Below are positions 26,115 through 35,722 of a stretch of DNA of 64,000 bases, piece by piece. The DNA is from Roseiarcus sp963726105. Lineage in GTDB: Bacteria; Pseudomonadota; Alphaproteobacteria; Rhizobiales; Beijerinckiaceae. The position numbers and the translations under genes are program-made. The stretch spans positions 1 to 64,000 of the forward strand of contig CAVSBJ010000023.1 in assembly GCA_963726105.1 (NCBI GenBank), given 5' to 3'. The stretch's first letter is position 1. Each line of letters starts with the position of its first letter. The notes beneath the pieces were generated by a model. That model made no database searches. It was given only the letters and a program-made list of their open reading frames with translations, and was not told where the DNA came from.

Positions 26115-26846
26115 ATGCCATCTTATCTCGATCTAGCGGTTCTCGGCATCGTTCTTGTATCGGCGCTCCTATCCATGATGCGGGGGTTTACCCGTGAGGT
26201 TCTCGCCATCGCCTCATGGGCAGCCGCAGCCGCAGCCGCTTATTACTTCTACCCCCTGCTCATGCCCTACCTTACTCCCTACATCCATAAGGAGGTCGTT
26301 GCACAGGCAGCCGCTGCGGCCGCCGTGTTCTTCGTCACGTTGATCATCGTTTCGCTGTTCACCGTCCGACTGTCCGACGCGATCCTCGACAGTAAGATCG
26401 GCGCCCTCGACCGGTCGTTGGGCTTCGTGTTCGGGGTCGCCAGGGGGTTTCTCCTTGCCGTTGTCGCGTTCGCCATCTTCAACTGGCTGGTCTCTGAGAA
26501 GCAGCAACCCGAATGGGTCAAGAACGCGAGGACGCGGCCGGTCCTTGCCGAGACCGCCGATCGAATCGTCGCTATGTTGCCGACGGATGCGGCCCAGACG
26601 CTCAACGGCTGGATCGAGTCGCACGCAAATGCCGCGACGAACAGTTTATCGCCGGCGGACAGCGCCGCCGCTTCGCGCACGAAGACCGAGGACGATCAAC
26701 CGATCGCAGTGCCTTCGACGCCCGCCCCGGCTCAAAAAAAAGCCAATTCGAACTCGGGCTCGAGCGGTGGCTCGTCGTTGGACAGGCAGAAGCTCGACGC
26801 TTTGATTAATAAGAACGCTCCATTCGCTCCAGCGCCAAGGCCGTGA
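26115..26846 (+). CDS. cvpA: CvpA family membrane protein
   Basis: A 243-residue inner-membrane protein with four hydrophobic segments in the first 130 residues and the CvpA pattern MMRGFTREVLAIASWAAAA and IGALDRSLGFVFGVARGFLL. The C-terminal 80 residues are hydrophilic, Ser/Ala/Pro/Lys-rich and probably disordered. The family is linked to colicin V export and envelope homeostasis, and is commonly found just upstream of purF, as here. Its stop overlaps the purF start (TGATG). ATG 26115 is chosen over the longer frame from 26037. Confidence 0.9.
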   Translation: MPSYLDLAVLGIVLVSALLSMMRGFTREVLAIASWAAAAAAAYYFYPLLMPYLTPYIHKEVVAQAAAAAAVFFVTLIIVSLFTVRLSDAILDSKIGALDRSLGFVFGVARGFLLAVVAFAIFNWLVSEKQQPEWVKNARTRPVLAETADRIVAMLPTDAAQTLNGWIESHANAATNSLSPADSAAASRTKTEDDQPIAVPSTPAPAQKKANSNSGSSGGSSLDRQKLDALINKNAPFAPAPRP

Positions 26847-28336
26847 TGCAGACGTCGCCTGAGCTTGCCTCAGATCGGCCAAACGAAGACGGCTTCGACC
26901 CCGACGGCGACCGACTGCGCGAGGAGTGCGGCGTCTTCGGAATCTTTGACCATCCTGACGCTGCCGCCATTACCGCGCTCGGGCTGCATGCGCTGCAGCA
27001 TCGCGGCCAGGAAGCCGCCGGCATCGTCGCTTACGACGGCGTCCGGTTCCATTCGGAGCGCCGACAAGGGCTGGTTGGCGATCATTTCTCGAATGCGGCG
27101 ACCATCGACCGCTTGCCGGGACGCTCGGCCATCGGCCACGTTCGCTATTCGACCACGGGCGACACCGTGCTGCGCAACGTCCAGCCCCTGTTCGCGGAGC
27201 TCGAGGCCGGCGGTCTCGCGGTCGCCCACAACGGCAATCTGACCAACGGACTGACGCTGAGGCGAGAGCTCATTCGCACCGGCGCGATCTGCCAATCGAC
27301 CACCGACACGGAAGTCGTGTTGCTGCTTGCGGCGCGCTCGCGTCGCCAGAAGATCGTCGACCGTTTCGTCGAGGCCCTGGCCGAGATCGAGGGCGCGTAC
27401 GCGCTCGTGGCTTTGACCAACAAGAAACTGATCGGCGCCCGCGATCCGCTCGGCATCCGCCCGCTCGTCCTTGGCGAGTTCGAGGGCAGCCCGATCTTGT
27501 GCTCGGAGACCTGCGCGCTCGACATCATCGGGGCGAAATTCGTTCGCGACGTCGAGAACGGCGAAGTGGTGGTCGTCGACGGCGACGGGGTGAAGAGCTT
27601 TTTCCCCTTGCCCAGGCAGCCGGCCCGGCCCTGCATCTTCGAATACATTTATTTCGCGCGGCCCGACTCGATCGTTCATGGCCGCTCGGTCTACGACGCC
27701 CGCAAGGCGATGGGAGCGGAACTGGCGCGTGAAGCCCCGATCGAGGCCGACGTGGTGGTGCCGGTCCCTGACTCGGGCGTACCAGCCGCGATCGGTTACG
27801 CGCGTGAGTGCGGCCTGCCGTTCGAACTCGGCATCATTCGCAACCATTATGTCGGGCGCACCTTCATTCAGCCGACCCAGTCGATTCGCGAACTTGGCGT
27901 CCGCATGAAGCACAACGCCAACCGCGCGGTCGTCGAGGGCAAGCGCGTCGTGCTCATCGACAATTCGATCGTGCGCGGCACCACCAGCGTCAAGATCATG
28001 CAAATGATGCGGGACGCGGGCGCACGGGAGGTCCATTTCCGCATCTCGTCGCCGCCGATCACCCATCCCGACTTCTACGGCATCGACACTCCCGAGCGCG
28101 ACAAACTGCTCGCGGCGCGCATGGACCTCGAGCAGATGCGCCGGTTCGTCGGCGCCAACTCGCTCGCGTTCCTCTCAGTGGACGGAATCTATCGCTCCAT
28201 GGGCTATTCCGGGCGCAATCCGAGACAGCCGCAGTTCACCGACCATTGCTTCACCGGCGACTATCCGACGCGTCTCATCGACCAGTTCGGGGATTCCGGA
28301 CGCCAGCAATTGTCGCTGTTGGCCGAGGCGAGCTGA
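26846..28336 (+). CDS. purF: amidophosphoribosyltransferase
   Basis: First committed step of purine synthesis: PRPP plus glutamine to phosphoribosylamine. It has 496 residues. The glutaminase nucleophile is Cys28 in EECGVFGIF after a short propeptide that should be removed. Glutaminase residues appear in LQHRGQEAAGI and HNGNLTNG. The PRTase domain has the PRPP loop VVLIDNSIVRGTTS (about 368-381). The ATG at 26846 shares one base with the cvpA stop; the preceding in-frame GTG is possible. An IS3-type scrap begins directly after the stop. Confidence 0.95.
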   Translation: MQTSPELASDRPNEDGFDPDGDRLREECGVFGIFDHPDAAAITALGLHALQHRGQEAAGIVAYDGVRFHSERRQGLVGDHFSNAATIDRLPGRSAIGHVRYSTTGDTVLRNVQPLFAELEAGGLAVAHNGNLTNGLTLRRELIRTGAICQSTTDTEVVLLLAARSRRQKIVDRFVEALAEIEGAYALVALTNKKLIGARDPLGIRPLVLGEFEGSPILCSETCALDIIGAKFVRDVENGEVVVVDGDGVKSFFPLPRQPARPCIFEYIYFARPDSIVHGRSVYDARKAMGAELAREAPIEADVVVPVPDSGVPAAIGYARECGLPFELGIIRNHYVGRTFIQPTQSIRELGVRMKHNANRAVVEGKRVVLIDNSIVRGTTSVKIMQMMRDAGAREVHFRISSPPITHPDFYGIDTPERDKLLAARMDLEQMRRFVGANSLAFLSVDGIYRSMGYSGRNPRQPQFTDHCFTGDYPTRLIDQFGDSGRQQLSLLAEAS

Positions 28337-28339
28337 GGC

Positions 28340-28607
28340 TTAGCGTTCTCGTCCGCAAGCTGTTTCAACCGCCGCATCTCCGGCGGCTGCAGGCCCTCGT
28401 ATTTCTTCTTCCAATTGAAATCGGTCGCCTGGCTGACGCCGGCGACCGGAACGCCATCGGCTCCCTGCCTGAGAATGAACGCCTTTTTGGGCGTCTGAAA
28501 AATTCGAGGCTTTCACCATCTTCCGCTCCTCCCAGCCAGAGGAAAATACCGCGAAAATCTCTAGCTTTTTGAACGGTCCAGTTTTCGGGGCGCAGATCAG
28601 CGCCCCC
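28340..28607 (-). pseudogene. IS3-family orfA remnant with left end
   Basis: From the ATG at 28519 (minus) the start reads MVKASNFSDAQK. After an extra A in a run of five the frame shifts, and the neighbouring frame continues LRQGADGVPVAGVSQATDFN, then KKKYEGLQPPEMRRLKQLAD, typical of an IS3/IS407-type orfA helix-turn-helix. It is cut off at 28340, four bases from the purF stop. Upstream, TGATCTGCGCCCCGAAAACT at about 28588-28607 looks like the element's terminal repeat. orfB is absent. Confidence 0.6.
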
Positions 28608-29898
28608 TCAACCTCAAAGGACAAGACTTGGCGGGAAGTGGGTTGAAGCGCCACGAGACCAAGCGAAGTCGACGCTCCGTCACGGCTCGCAAAAAGGAAC
28701 CGGCGTCGACAAGGATCGAGCCGCCCAGGCGCACCTCCGTGCCGGGGGCAAAGATGTCGCGGTTTCGTAAGCACGGGCTGTCAGTCCGCGTCGAGCCGAT
28801 CAACAGCCAAAATTGGACCTCACGAGAGAAAGGCGTTGATGGCAGGGCGCTTGCCGCGGCGCAGCTGTCCGGGTGCCGAGCGCGGATCGCTGAGGGGCTG
28901 TTGTTGAGAGGCTCGATGGGCTTCTGAAGCGCCGGCTGTTGGCGGTCGACGAACCAGGGCGCCGCGCTTGACGAGAAGGCCGAGTGGTTCAACTGCCGGT
29001 TGGTCTCCGAAAACAGCGCCATCGAACGGCCGCGTTTGTCAATCGTCGAGCGGAGCGCCAAATCGAGGCTTCCAGTGCCTATGCCTCCAGCGGCAGCCTG
29101 CGGAGCGGCGGAAATGATGGCCGGTCCCGAACAGCCTCCTCCGTGCCGAGGCGGACGGCGTGTCCGGCCCTCGTCAACGACGAAGATCTTGAACATCTCA
29201 AGCGGCGGATATCCAGACGCGTCCAGGCTCGAAGCTTGAGTCGGAGCCAGTAAAGTCTCGAACGGCGACCGGACGCCCGCCGCCTCGCCGTTACAGAAAT
29301 CCGCCGCTCTTCCCGCAACCTCTCACCGTCGCGCCCACCAAACAGGCTGAGACAAGTCACCGCAGATATTGTCACCTTAAAGAACAAAATGCACCCACTT
29401 TAGCAAACTGTCCGCAGCAGCTATGTTTCTTCGCAGAATCTTCGCTTGATGTAAGACACCTTTTAGGGCGCTGGTGATCGGAGCATTCTCATGACATGAG
29501 GAATTCGAGAGCTGGAGGAAAAACCTTTAGCAAGACCTTGATCGTGAAGTTACGGAGGAACAGCTGGTTCCCGAAGGTTTTTTTTGAAACGACTGGCCTG
29601 GTTCATCGGAGCGCCCGGGGGAATCGAGCTCGAAATGCCTGGTATTTCAAGAGGCTTTGCGCTCGCGGGCGGGCCGGCGGCCGATGTTCGCGCCGTCGCC
29701 TGGAAAACAGCTGTCGAAGTCCGCTCACATGAACGACATCAAAGGGACGCCAAGGTCCTTGGGGCGATGCCGCCTTGATTTGTGGGAGCGGCCCCGATTC
29801 GACCTGGGTTGCCTTTCTCCTGGCCCATTTGTTCCGGTAGAAAGCCCGCAAACCCTCTTTGACTTTCCTCTCCCGGCGATCGAATTGGAGATTGCGCC
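28608..29898. other. long non-coding or decayed stretch upstream of the beta-helix gene
   Basis: About 1.3 kb with no convincing gene. A minus-strand patch near 28680-28770 (FAPGTEVRLGGSILVDAG, then in another frame GASTSLGLVALQ) faintly recalls a PilZ domain, too weak to call. The rest is overlapping random ORFs. From about 29390 the DNA is more AT-rich and probably contains the promoter of the beta-helix gene. Confidence 0.35.
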
Positions 29899-31541
29899 AT
29901 GATCTTGGACAGGGAACAGCGCGCGCTGATTTGCGCCGGCTTGTTTTGCCTGGCCGCTGCGCTCGCTGGCGGCGCCCGGGCGGCTGAAGTTTACCCGGGT
30001 TGCGCTCAGCCCGGTCCGACCGGGAAAGTCTGGTATCTCGATCCGGTCAACGGCAAGACGCCAGCCGACGGCGGGAATGGATCGCAAACTGCGCCCTGGA
30101 ACTCGCTGCAAGGTGTCCTCTTCTTCAAGTTCCCTCCTGGCTACACGCGTCCGCTGCTGTCGAGCGTCCCCTACTTCCACGTTATCGACGGTAAGCGCGT
30201 CTACGTCGCCGACCAACTCGGGAGCCCGCCCGTCCGGCCCGGCGACACGATCGAGCTGATGAGCGGGAATTACGGCGACATCGTCATCGGCGATTACTTG
30301 CAGCAGGTCGTCAACCCAAGTTTCATTACAGTCGAGGCCGCTCCGGGCCAGGCGCCAGTGTTCTCGACCCTGTACATTCGCTCGACCAACAAGTGGGTGT
30401 TCAAAGGCATTAAGGTGCAAAGCCTGTTCGGCACGAATAACAACAAACAGGCGCTGGTGACCGTCACGGACCAGGGAGCCGCGCTCCCGACCACCGACAT
30501 CATTCTGCAGAACATGCAGATCAGCTCAGCCGACAGCACGGAGGAATGGACCAAGGAGCAATGGGTCGCTCAGGGCCGTAGTGGTTATCACAAATGGGGA
30601 ACCCCGGGCGACGGCACAAACGGTGAGCCCAGCACGACTTGCATCGCGATGACCGGGTCGCACATCCGGAACGTGCGCTTTGGTGCCCACCTTAGGGGCA
30701 ACAACTCAATATTTTCGCACAACGAGATCGACCATTTCGGTGATGACGGCATCGACTATGGGGCAAGCAATATCTCAATCACGCACAACTACGTCCACGA
30801 CAACTTCGACATTGGCGATGGCAATCACGAAGACGTTGCGCAGGGTCAGAACGGGCCCCTCCTAAAAGGCGTCCGCTACAACGCTTTCTCGAACACCATG
30901 ATCGACAGCAACCTCGCCATCCGACAGACGGACCCGAAGCTCCCGTCCCAAGCTATCTGCAAGGCATCGACGCCTTTGACGAGGAGTGGACGAACGTGAC
31001 CGTCACGAACAACGTCGTCGTGACCAGCGCCTGTTGGGGCATCTTCTTTTCGAGCGTGCACAACAGCAAGATCATTAACAACACGGTTGTTGCGGATGGT
31101 TTGTTGCCCATGCCTGGCAACTGCAAACCGGCCGTGGTCATCGGCGATAAGACCCACCAAGGGCCGTCATCGAACGATGACATCATCCGAAACAATATCG
31201 CCAATACCCTCGCCATTTATGACCTCGACCCCAACATGACGATGGATCACAACATCTGTCTCGGCATTAATGGGAAATGCCAGATCGTCACGTATGTGAA
31301 CGGGAAACCGAATTGGGGCGTCTACGAGCCCGGCATGCACGGCGACCACAACATCATTGATGGACGCGGCGCCAGCGGCATGTTTGTCAGTTTTGATCCC
31401 GCCAAGTTCGTCGACTTGGGATCCGGAGAGCCGGCGATTGGAGCCGGCAATTCTGCGGAAGCATCTCCGGTCGACATTACGGGAGCGGCGCGCACGGATC
31501 GGGTTGACGTTGGCGCGTATCAATACAGCCCTGACAAATAG
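29899..31541 (+). pseudogene. secreted parallel beta-helix protein, one frameshift
   Basis: Frame 1 (29899-30999) has a signal peptide (ALICAGLFCLAAALAGGARA), then short strand repeats rich in Asn, Gly and Val with histidines (SHIRNVRFGAHLRGNNSIFS, ISITHNYVHDN), as in right-handed beta-helix polysaccharide lyases and epimerases. Near 30945 the frame is lost; the next frame resumes with PSYLQGIDAFDEEWTNVTVT and continues to 31541. One missing T restores an open frame of about 547 residues. The neighbouring Wzy-type gene suggests a role on exopolysaccharide. The break may be an assembly error or true decay. Confidence 0.7.
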
Positions 31542-31697
31542 GGGCGACATATTGGGCGCTTGCATGACCCATGCCGCCTCATGCAAACCTCGAGAGTTCG
31601 TTAAGGTGGTCGTGGCAAGCAGTCATGAGCATTTAGACAGTGTACCGGAAAGCGCGTCTGGGCTCACGGCCTCAAGAGCGCTCGGGAGTCGACAGAG

Positions 31698-33410
31698 ATG
31701 ACAACTCGTATCCGGAACCGCTTTGCTTTATCCCAAATCTCTTCGGTCGCGATGGCGGAGTTGAGACTCGCCGTGCGGGCTATTCCTAACGTCCTTCGTT
31801 ACCTTTTCCCGATCGTTACATGGGCGATCGCTACCATCGCTCTCAGCGTCGTTCTCGGCTTCTCCGCGGTTATTCTGCCGCCGATGGGCACGTTTGGAAT
31901 CGTCGCGGTCGCTGGGGTGGTGCTGCTCTGGGTAATGCCAGATCTGCCCCTTGTATCGCCGGGGCTCATTCGCAAAGCGTTCTTCCTTATGTTGATCGCC
32001 GATCTTATCATTCCCTTTTATTATACAGTCCAGTTCCCTGGTCTGCCTTGGATTTCCGCCCGCCGCCTTGCCACATTTACTCTTATCGCGCCGTTTCTTG
32101 TCGCGGTTGCAGCTTCATCTGAGGTCCGACGACGCATCGCGGAGCGCGTTCGCGCCTCTTTGCTAATTTTCATTTGCGCGACCGGCTTTCTTGTTGTGGC
32201 GGCACTTTCAGTCCTCACGTCGATAAGCCCAACGGAATCCACGTCAGCCTTAGTCGACGCAGTCCTATCCTGGTATGTGCCGTTCTTTGCGATGATTTAT
32301 ATAGTCAGGGACAATGATGACCTCGTATTTCTATTGAAGATCATCTGCGCCTGCGTGTTATTCAATACCGGAGCCGGGGTCGTTGAGTTTTTCCTCAAGC
32401 ACAACTTTTTCGTACAAATTTTCCCGAAGAGTATGCTTGACGCACTTATCGCAAGTAATCCTACGCTCGAAGAACTTCTACCCAGTGCCCAACACTTCAG
32501 AAACGGCTTATATCGAGCGAGCTCAACTTTCGTTACTCCGCTCTCTTTCGGAGAATTTGAAATCATCGTCATTCCAATCGGGCTGTTTTTCCTTTTGCAC
32601 CGGGAGAAGCTTTTTGAGAAGGTCCTCGGTGGGGCCGTCGCCTTCGGCGGAATCGTTGGAATTTTCTGCTCCGGGTCGCGGGGCGGGTTCGTCGGCGTGA
32701 TCGTATCCGTCGCCGTGTTTGTCGCGTTCTATTCGATTCGCAAAGCGGTGAGCAGTAGAGCAACTTTGGTCCCGGCAATTGCCGCTATGCTCGGCATTAT
32801 CGGCTTCGGCTGTGTCATTGGAGCGATCCTGGTCTCCCACACCTTTCACGATATGGTGCTAGGGGGCGCCGCTCAGTCGAGTAGCACCGATGCGCGGTAC
32901 ATCCAGTGGGCGGCAGGGACGCCATCCATCAAGTCAAATCCGATCACTGGGCACGGTTTCGGGCTGGGAGGTATTATTATCGGGCAGCCCTCGATCGATA
33001 GCTACATCCTGTCGCTGGTCGTCGAGACGGGGATCCCCGGACTAGTTTTTTTTGTCGGATTGCTCGTGCTCCCGGTCTGGTACGGCCTACGGAATTATCT
33101 CTCGGATATGTCGGAATCCGGCGCGCTGGCCGGCGCATTGGCCTGTAGCTTTATCGGATACATCATGAACAGACTCGTTCTGTCGCAGAAGGAGAATCAC
33201 ATGCTGATTTTTTCTCTGCTCGCGATCGTGATTGTTCTTAACGACGAGCTTGCCCGGAAACGGGCTCCGCAGCGATTGGCCGATAAATCGTTGCGAGGTA
33301 CATATCTCCGCGCGACGAACATTCCGGCTGCAGGCGCGCTTCGTGCCAAACCCTCAGCTTCTCGCGACAACCAAGGCAAGCGTACGGGTCAAACCCAGCC
33401 TGTCGGCTAG
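31698..33410 (+). CDS. O-antigen ligase / Wzy-type polysaccharide polymerase
   Basis: A 570-residue membrane protein with about 10-12 hydrophobic segments and a large central periplasmic loop. The Wzy_C signature lies around CSGSRGGFVGVIVSVAVF and NPITGHGFGLGG, where conserved Arg and His residues occur in this superfamily. GGGAG precedes the ATG. It probably joins or ligates surface polysaccharide repeats at the outer face of the inner membrane. It lies 156 bases after the beta-helix gene, and its DNA is somewhat poorer in G+C than the housekeeping genes, consistent with accessory surface-polysaccharide genes. No glycosyltransferase is present in the window. Confidence 0.75.
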   Translation: MTTRIRNRFALSQISSVAMAELRLAVRAIPNVLRYLFPIVTWAIATIALSVVLGFSAVILPPMGTFGIVAVAGVVLLWVMPDLPLVSPGLIRKAFFLMLIADLIIPFYYTVQFPGLPWISARRLATFTLIAPFLVAVAASSEVRRRIAERVRASLLIFICATGFLVVAALSVLTSISPTESTSALVDAVLSWYVPFFAMIYIVRDNDDLVFLLKIICACVLFNTGAGVVEFFLKHNFFVQIFPKSMLDALIASNPTLEELLPSAQHFRNGLYRASSTFVTPLSFGEFEIIVIPIGLFFLLHREKLFEKVLGGAVAFGGIVGIFCSGSRGGFVGVIVSVAVFVAFYSIRKAVSSRATLVPAIAAMLGIIGFGCVIGAILVSHTFHDMVLGGAAQSSSTDARYIQWAAGTPSIKSNPITGHGFGLGGIIIGQPSIDSYILSLVVETGIPGLVFFVGLLVLPVWYGLRNYLSDMSESGALAGALACSFIGYIMNRLVLSQKENHMLIFSLLAIVIVLNDELARKRAPQRLADKSLRGTYLRATNIPAAGALRAKPSASRDNQGKRTGQTQPVG

Positions 33411-33731
33411 GTGTTTGGTTCGGGGTTTTGTGGAGCGGGTTAAGTTTGAATTGTTTAGGCTGGGAAGTCCATGCTTTGCAGCCGAACTCGTAGGGGGTCG
33501 TGCGTTTGAGGGTCTTGGGCCTTGTCGCGAAGTTGTCGGCGTCGGCGAAGCCCGGCAGATGCGTGCGCAGCTGGACGCAAGCGTCGTCCACGCCGTCGAA
33601 GCCGCCGGCGGACGCGCCCTGACCCGAACAACCGCCTATTGGTCTACGACGGCGATTTCGTCTGCGCGTGGGAAACATCGCTCGCCAGCGCCTGACTCGC
33701 TCTGGCGCATCCGACCGCCAAGGATAGGGTC
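33411..33731. other. decayed sequence after the Wzy-type gene
   Basis: No recognisable reading frame. The 3' tail of the polymerase frame overlaps open frames with random composition. It leads directly into the soxA fragment, so it may be the remains of the same gene's upstream part. Confidence 0.35.
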
Positions 33732-33965
33732 GCGGCCGGCGCAATCGAACGACCGATCATGTTCCCGACACGATCGGCCTGGCGTGATGTCCGCCGACGC
33801 GGCGCTTGTCTATCTCAAACGCTTTGGCATGCTGGTCAGCAAGCAAATCGCAGTCGCGACCAACAACGACAGCGCCTATCCGGTGACTGAGGCATTGAGC
33901 GAGGCGGGCGCCGCAATCGAGATTCTTGACATGCGCGCGTCTGCACCCGCATCGCCGCTGCGGTC
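33732..33965 (+). pseudogene. fragment of a sarcosine oxidase alpha subunit gene
   Basis: AAGAIERPIMFP (33732-33767), then after a frame change DRPGVMSADAALVYLKRFGM and IAVATNNDSAYPVTEALSEA, then IEILDMRA. These correspond to the FAD/NAD-binding middle of SoxA (compare AIERPLVFANNDRPAVMLAD in the intact gene at 49569-52571). The fragment differs clearly from the intact copy, so it derives from a different soxA lineage rather than a local duplication. Nothing else of the gene survives. Confidence 0.6.
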
Positions 33966-34193
33966 AGACGGCGTTTCCTGCTCGTCCGGACACAACGACG
34001 CTGCGCGCATGCGCCTTGAACTGTGGCGCGACCTCGGCCGACTCGCCTCCCGTTCACCCTTGGCCGCCATCATGTTTTCTGGACTGCGGAGCCTGCTTGG
34101 GCGCATGCCCTCCAGCTTCCGCGCGCATATCGAGGCGGCGTGGCTCAAGACGCTGCTCACGTGGCTTCACGTGCTCTGAACCCTGAGGGGAAT

Positions 34194-34415
34194 CGTCATT
34201 GCGAGGAGCGAAGCGAAGCCACGGCCGCTTGAGGCCGCTGGATTGTTTGGATCTCCCGCCGCCCAAACCATCTTGGCCACGAGCGCTCGCCGCACCAACA
34301 GGCCGCACTCATGCATCAAACGAACGCCCGCCCCCAGAAAATCCCCAGGACCTCGCAAACGAGGCGCAGTTCCACACAGGCTTCGCTCCGGACTTGATCC
34401 GGGGTCGCAATGACG
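34194..34415. repeat. 222-bp element with terminal inverted repeats
   Basis: The left end, CGTCATTGCGAG (34194-34205), is matched by the reverse complement of GTCGCAATGACG (34404-34415) at 11 of 12 positions. The flanking text (GCGAGGAGCGAAGCGAAGC on the left, GGACTTGATCCGGGGTCGCA on the right) is of the type dispersed many times in Hyphomicrobiales genomes. It carries no gene; a non-autonomous mobile or extragenic palindromic repeat is likely. Confidence 0.55.
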
Positions 34416-34454
34416 AGCGCGGCGCGGACAGCCCGGTATTCGTAAGATCGGCCT

Positions 34455-35327
34455 TCACCGCGTCTGCGCCCAGCGCCAGATCGCCCATTGCCGGCGCAGC
34501 GGCGACACTTCGCTCACGGCTTCGAACGGGCGTGCCGCATTGCGGTCGAGCCGGTCGAGGTCGAGCCGCAAGGGCGCGAGCGGAACGAAGACCGGCAGGA
34601 TCGCAGGGCTTGATGTCTTTAGCCGACGCTCCGCCTCGGCAAGCTCGTCGCGCGCCAAACCCCGCAGCTCGGCGCAGGCGGCAAGAACGCCGGGAGTCAC
34701 GCGCCGCGCGCCGAAATCCGCTGGGCTTACGCCGTGGCGGTCGGCGACGTCGGTGGGGATGAGCGTCGGCCCCGATCCGGCTTTGAACGGAAGGTCTTTG
34801 ATGAGGCGCGTCAGCGCCAACGCCATGCCGGCTGGCGCGTGCGCGTCCTCCGGATCGAGATGCTGTCGGCCGGCTGCAATGCGTGACGCGAGCTTCAGCC
34901 GCGCGGCTTCACTCTCATCGGCGAAGGCGCGAAAAGCCACGAGGTTGAAATCATCCTGCGGCGCGATCGCCTGCAGGCGTGCGTCCAGCATCGCCTCGAG
35001 CCACGTTTGGGGCAGGGCGTGGGTGTCGATCGCCGCGCGAAGGGCAAGCGCGACCGGGTTGCCGGCGGCTTCGCCTTGCCGTTCGCCGGAGATGATTTCG
35101 CGCCACCAGGCAAGCCGGATCGCCATGAGATTGGGATCACGCGCGCGCTTGAGCGCATGACGGATTTCGTAATCGAAACTCGCGAGGGCGAAGAGCGCGC
35201 CGCGCGCTTCAGCGCTCGCATAGAGCGCGCCCAGCCACTGATCGCGGGCGTGAGCGCGGGCGAGCCCAGCGCAATGCTCGGTGGCGTCCGCAAGCGGGTC
35301 AGCGCCCGGCGGCGGGCGCGCGGTCAC
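34455..35327 (-). CDS. squalene/phytoene synthase family protein (NDUFAF6-like)
   Basis: A 290-residue all-helical protein of the trans-isoprenyl diphosphate synthase fold. The family's first Asp-rich motif is degenerate (LASFDYEIRHAL in place of DxxxD), and the second region is IKDLPFKAGSG, so normal squalene or phytoene synthesis is doubtful. It matches the bacterial relatives of mitochondrial NDUFAF6, a complex I assembly factor. Its ATG overlaps the stop of the Mth938-like gene by four bases, making it the last gene of the yajC-secDF operon. The role is inferred, not shown. Confidence 0.75.
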   Translation of the reverse strand: MTARPPPGADPLADATEHCAGLARAHARDQWLGALYASAEARGALFALASFDYEIRHALKRARDPNLMAIRLAWWREIISGERQGEAAGNPVALALRAAIDTHALPQTWLEAMLDARLQAIAPQDDFNLVAFRAFADESEAARLKLASRIAAGRQHLDPEDAHAPAGMALALTRLIKDLPFKAGSGPTLIPTDVADRHGVSPADFGARRVTPGVLAACAELRGLARDELAEAERRLKTSSPAILPVFVPLAPLRLDLDRLDRNAARPFEAVSEVSPLRRQWAIWRWAQTR

Positions 35328-35722
35328 GGCGCGGCGATCAGCGCCGCCGCGACGCGGCGGCCTTCCGACTGCATGACATTGTAGACCCGAAGGGCCGGCC
35401 CGGTCGCCATCGCCTCGAAGCGAAGGCCGGCCTGACCGAAGGCGGCGCGCGAGGCTTTCGGGATCGGCGCCAAATGCTCGCCGGTGCCGACGATCACAAA
35501 CTCGATCGAGCCGGGGCTTTCCGCGGATTCGGCGATAAGCGGCGCGAGCGCGGCGGGATCGAGATCATTGACGCTCGCCGCGTCGATTGGCCGCACGCCT
35601 TTCGGCGTCGCTAGGATCGAGCCCTCATACGACATGCCTGCGAAAGCGAAGGCGCCCCGCCCGTAAGCGGCGATCGAATGGCTGCCGGGCGCGAACGCGG
35701 GCCGCGGCGTGGCCTCGCTCAC
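35324..35722 (-). CDS. Mth938-like domain protein (NDUFAF3-like, DUF498)
   Basis: A 132-residue soluble protein with a single Mth938-like domain: IAAYGRGAFAFAGMSYEGSI, IEFVIVGTGEHLAPIPKASR and the conserved end GPALRVYNVMQSEGRRVAAA. The family's eukaryotic member NDUFAF3 is a complex I assembly factor. It overlaps secF upstream by four bases (ATGA) and the NDUFAF6-like gene downstream by four bases, so translation is probably coupled. No catalytic function is known. Confidence 0.82.
   Translation of the reverse strand: MSEATPRPAFAPGSHSIAAYGRGAFAFAGMSYEGSILATPKGVRPIDAASVNDLDPAALAPLIAESAESPGSIEFVIVGTGEHLAPIPKASRAAFGQAGLRFEAMATGPALRVYNVMQSEGRRVAAALIAAP

Noticed and set aside
28597..29196. 199-codon minus-strand frame with a faint PilZ-like patch
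   Set aside because: The PilZ-like pieces lie in two different frames and most of the ORF is low-complexity; not enough to name a gene or a pseudogene.
33232..34179. 315-codon + strand frame after the Wzy-type gene
   Set aside because: It mixes the shifted tail of the polymerase gene with the soxA relic; only the relic portion reads like protein.
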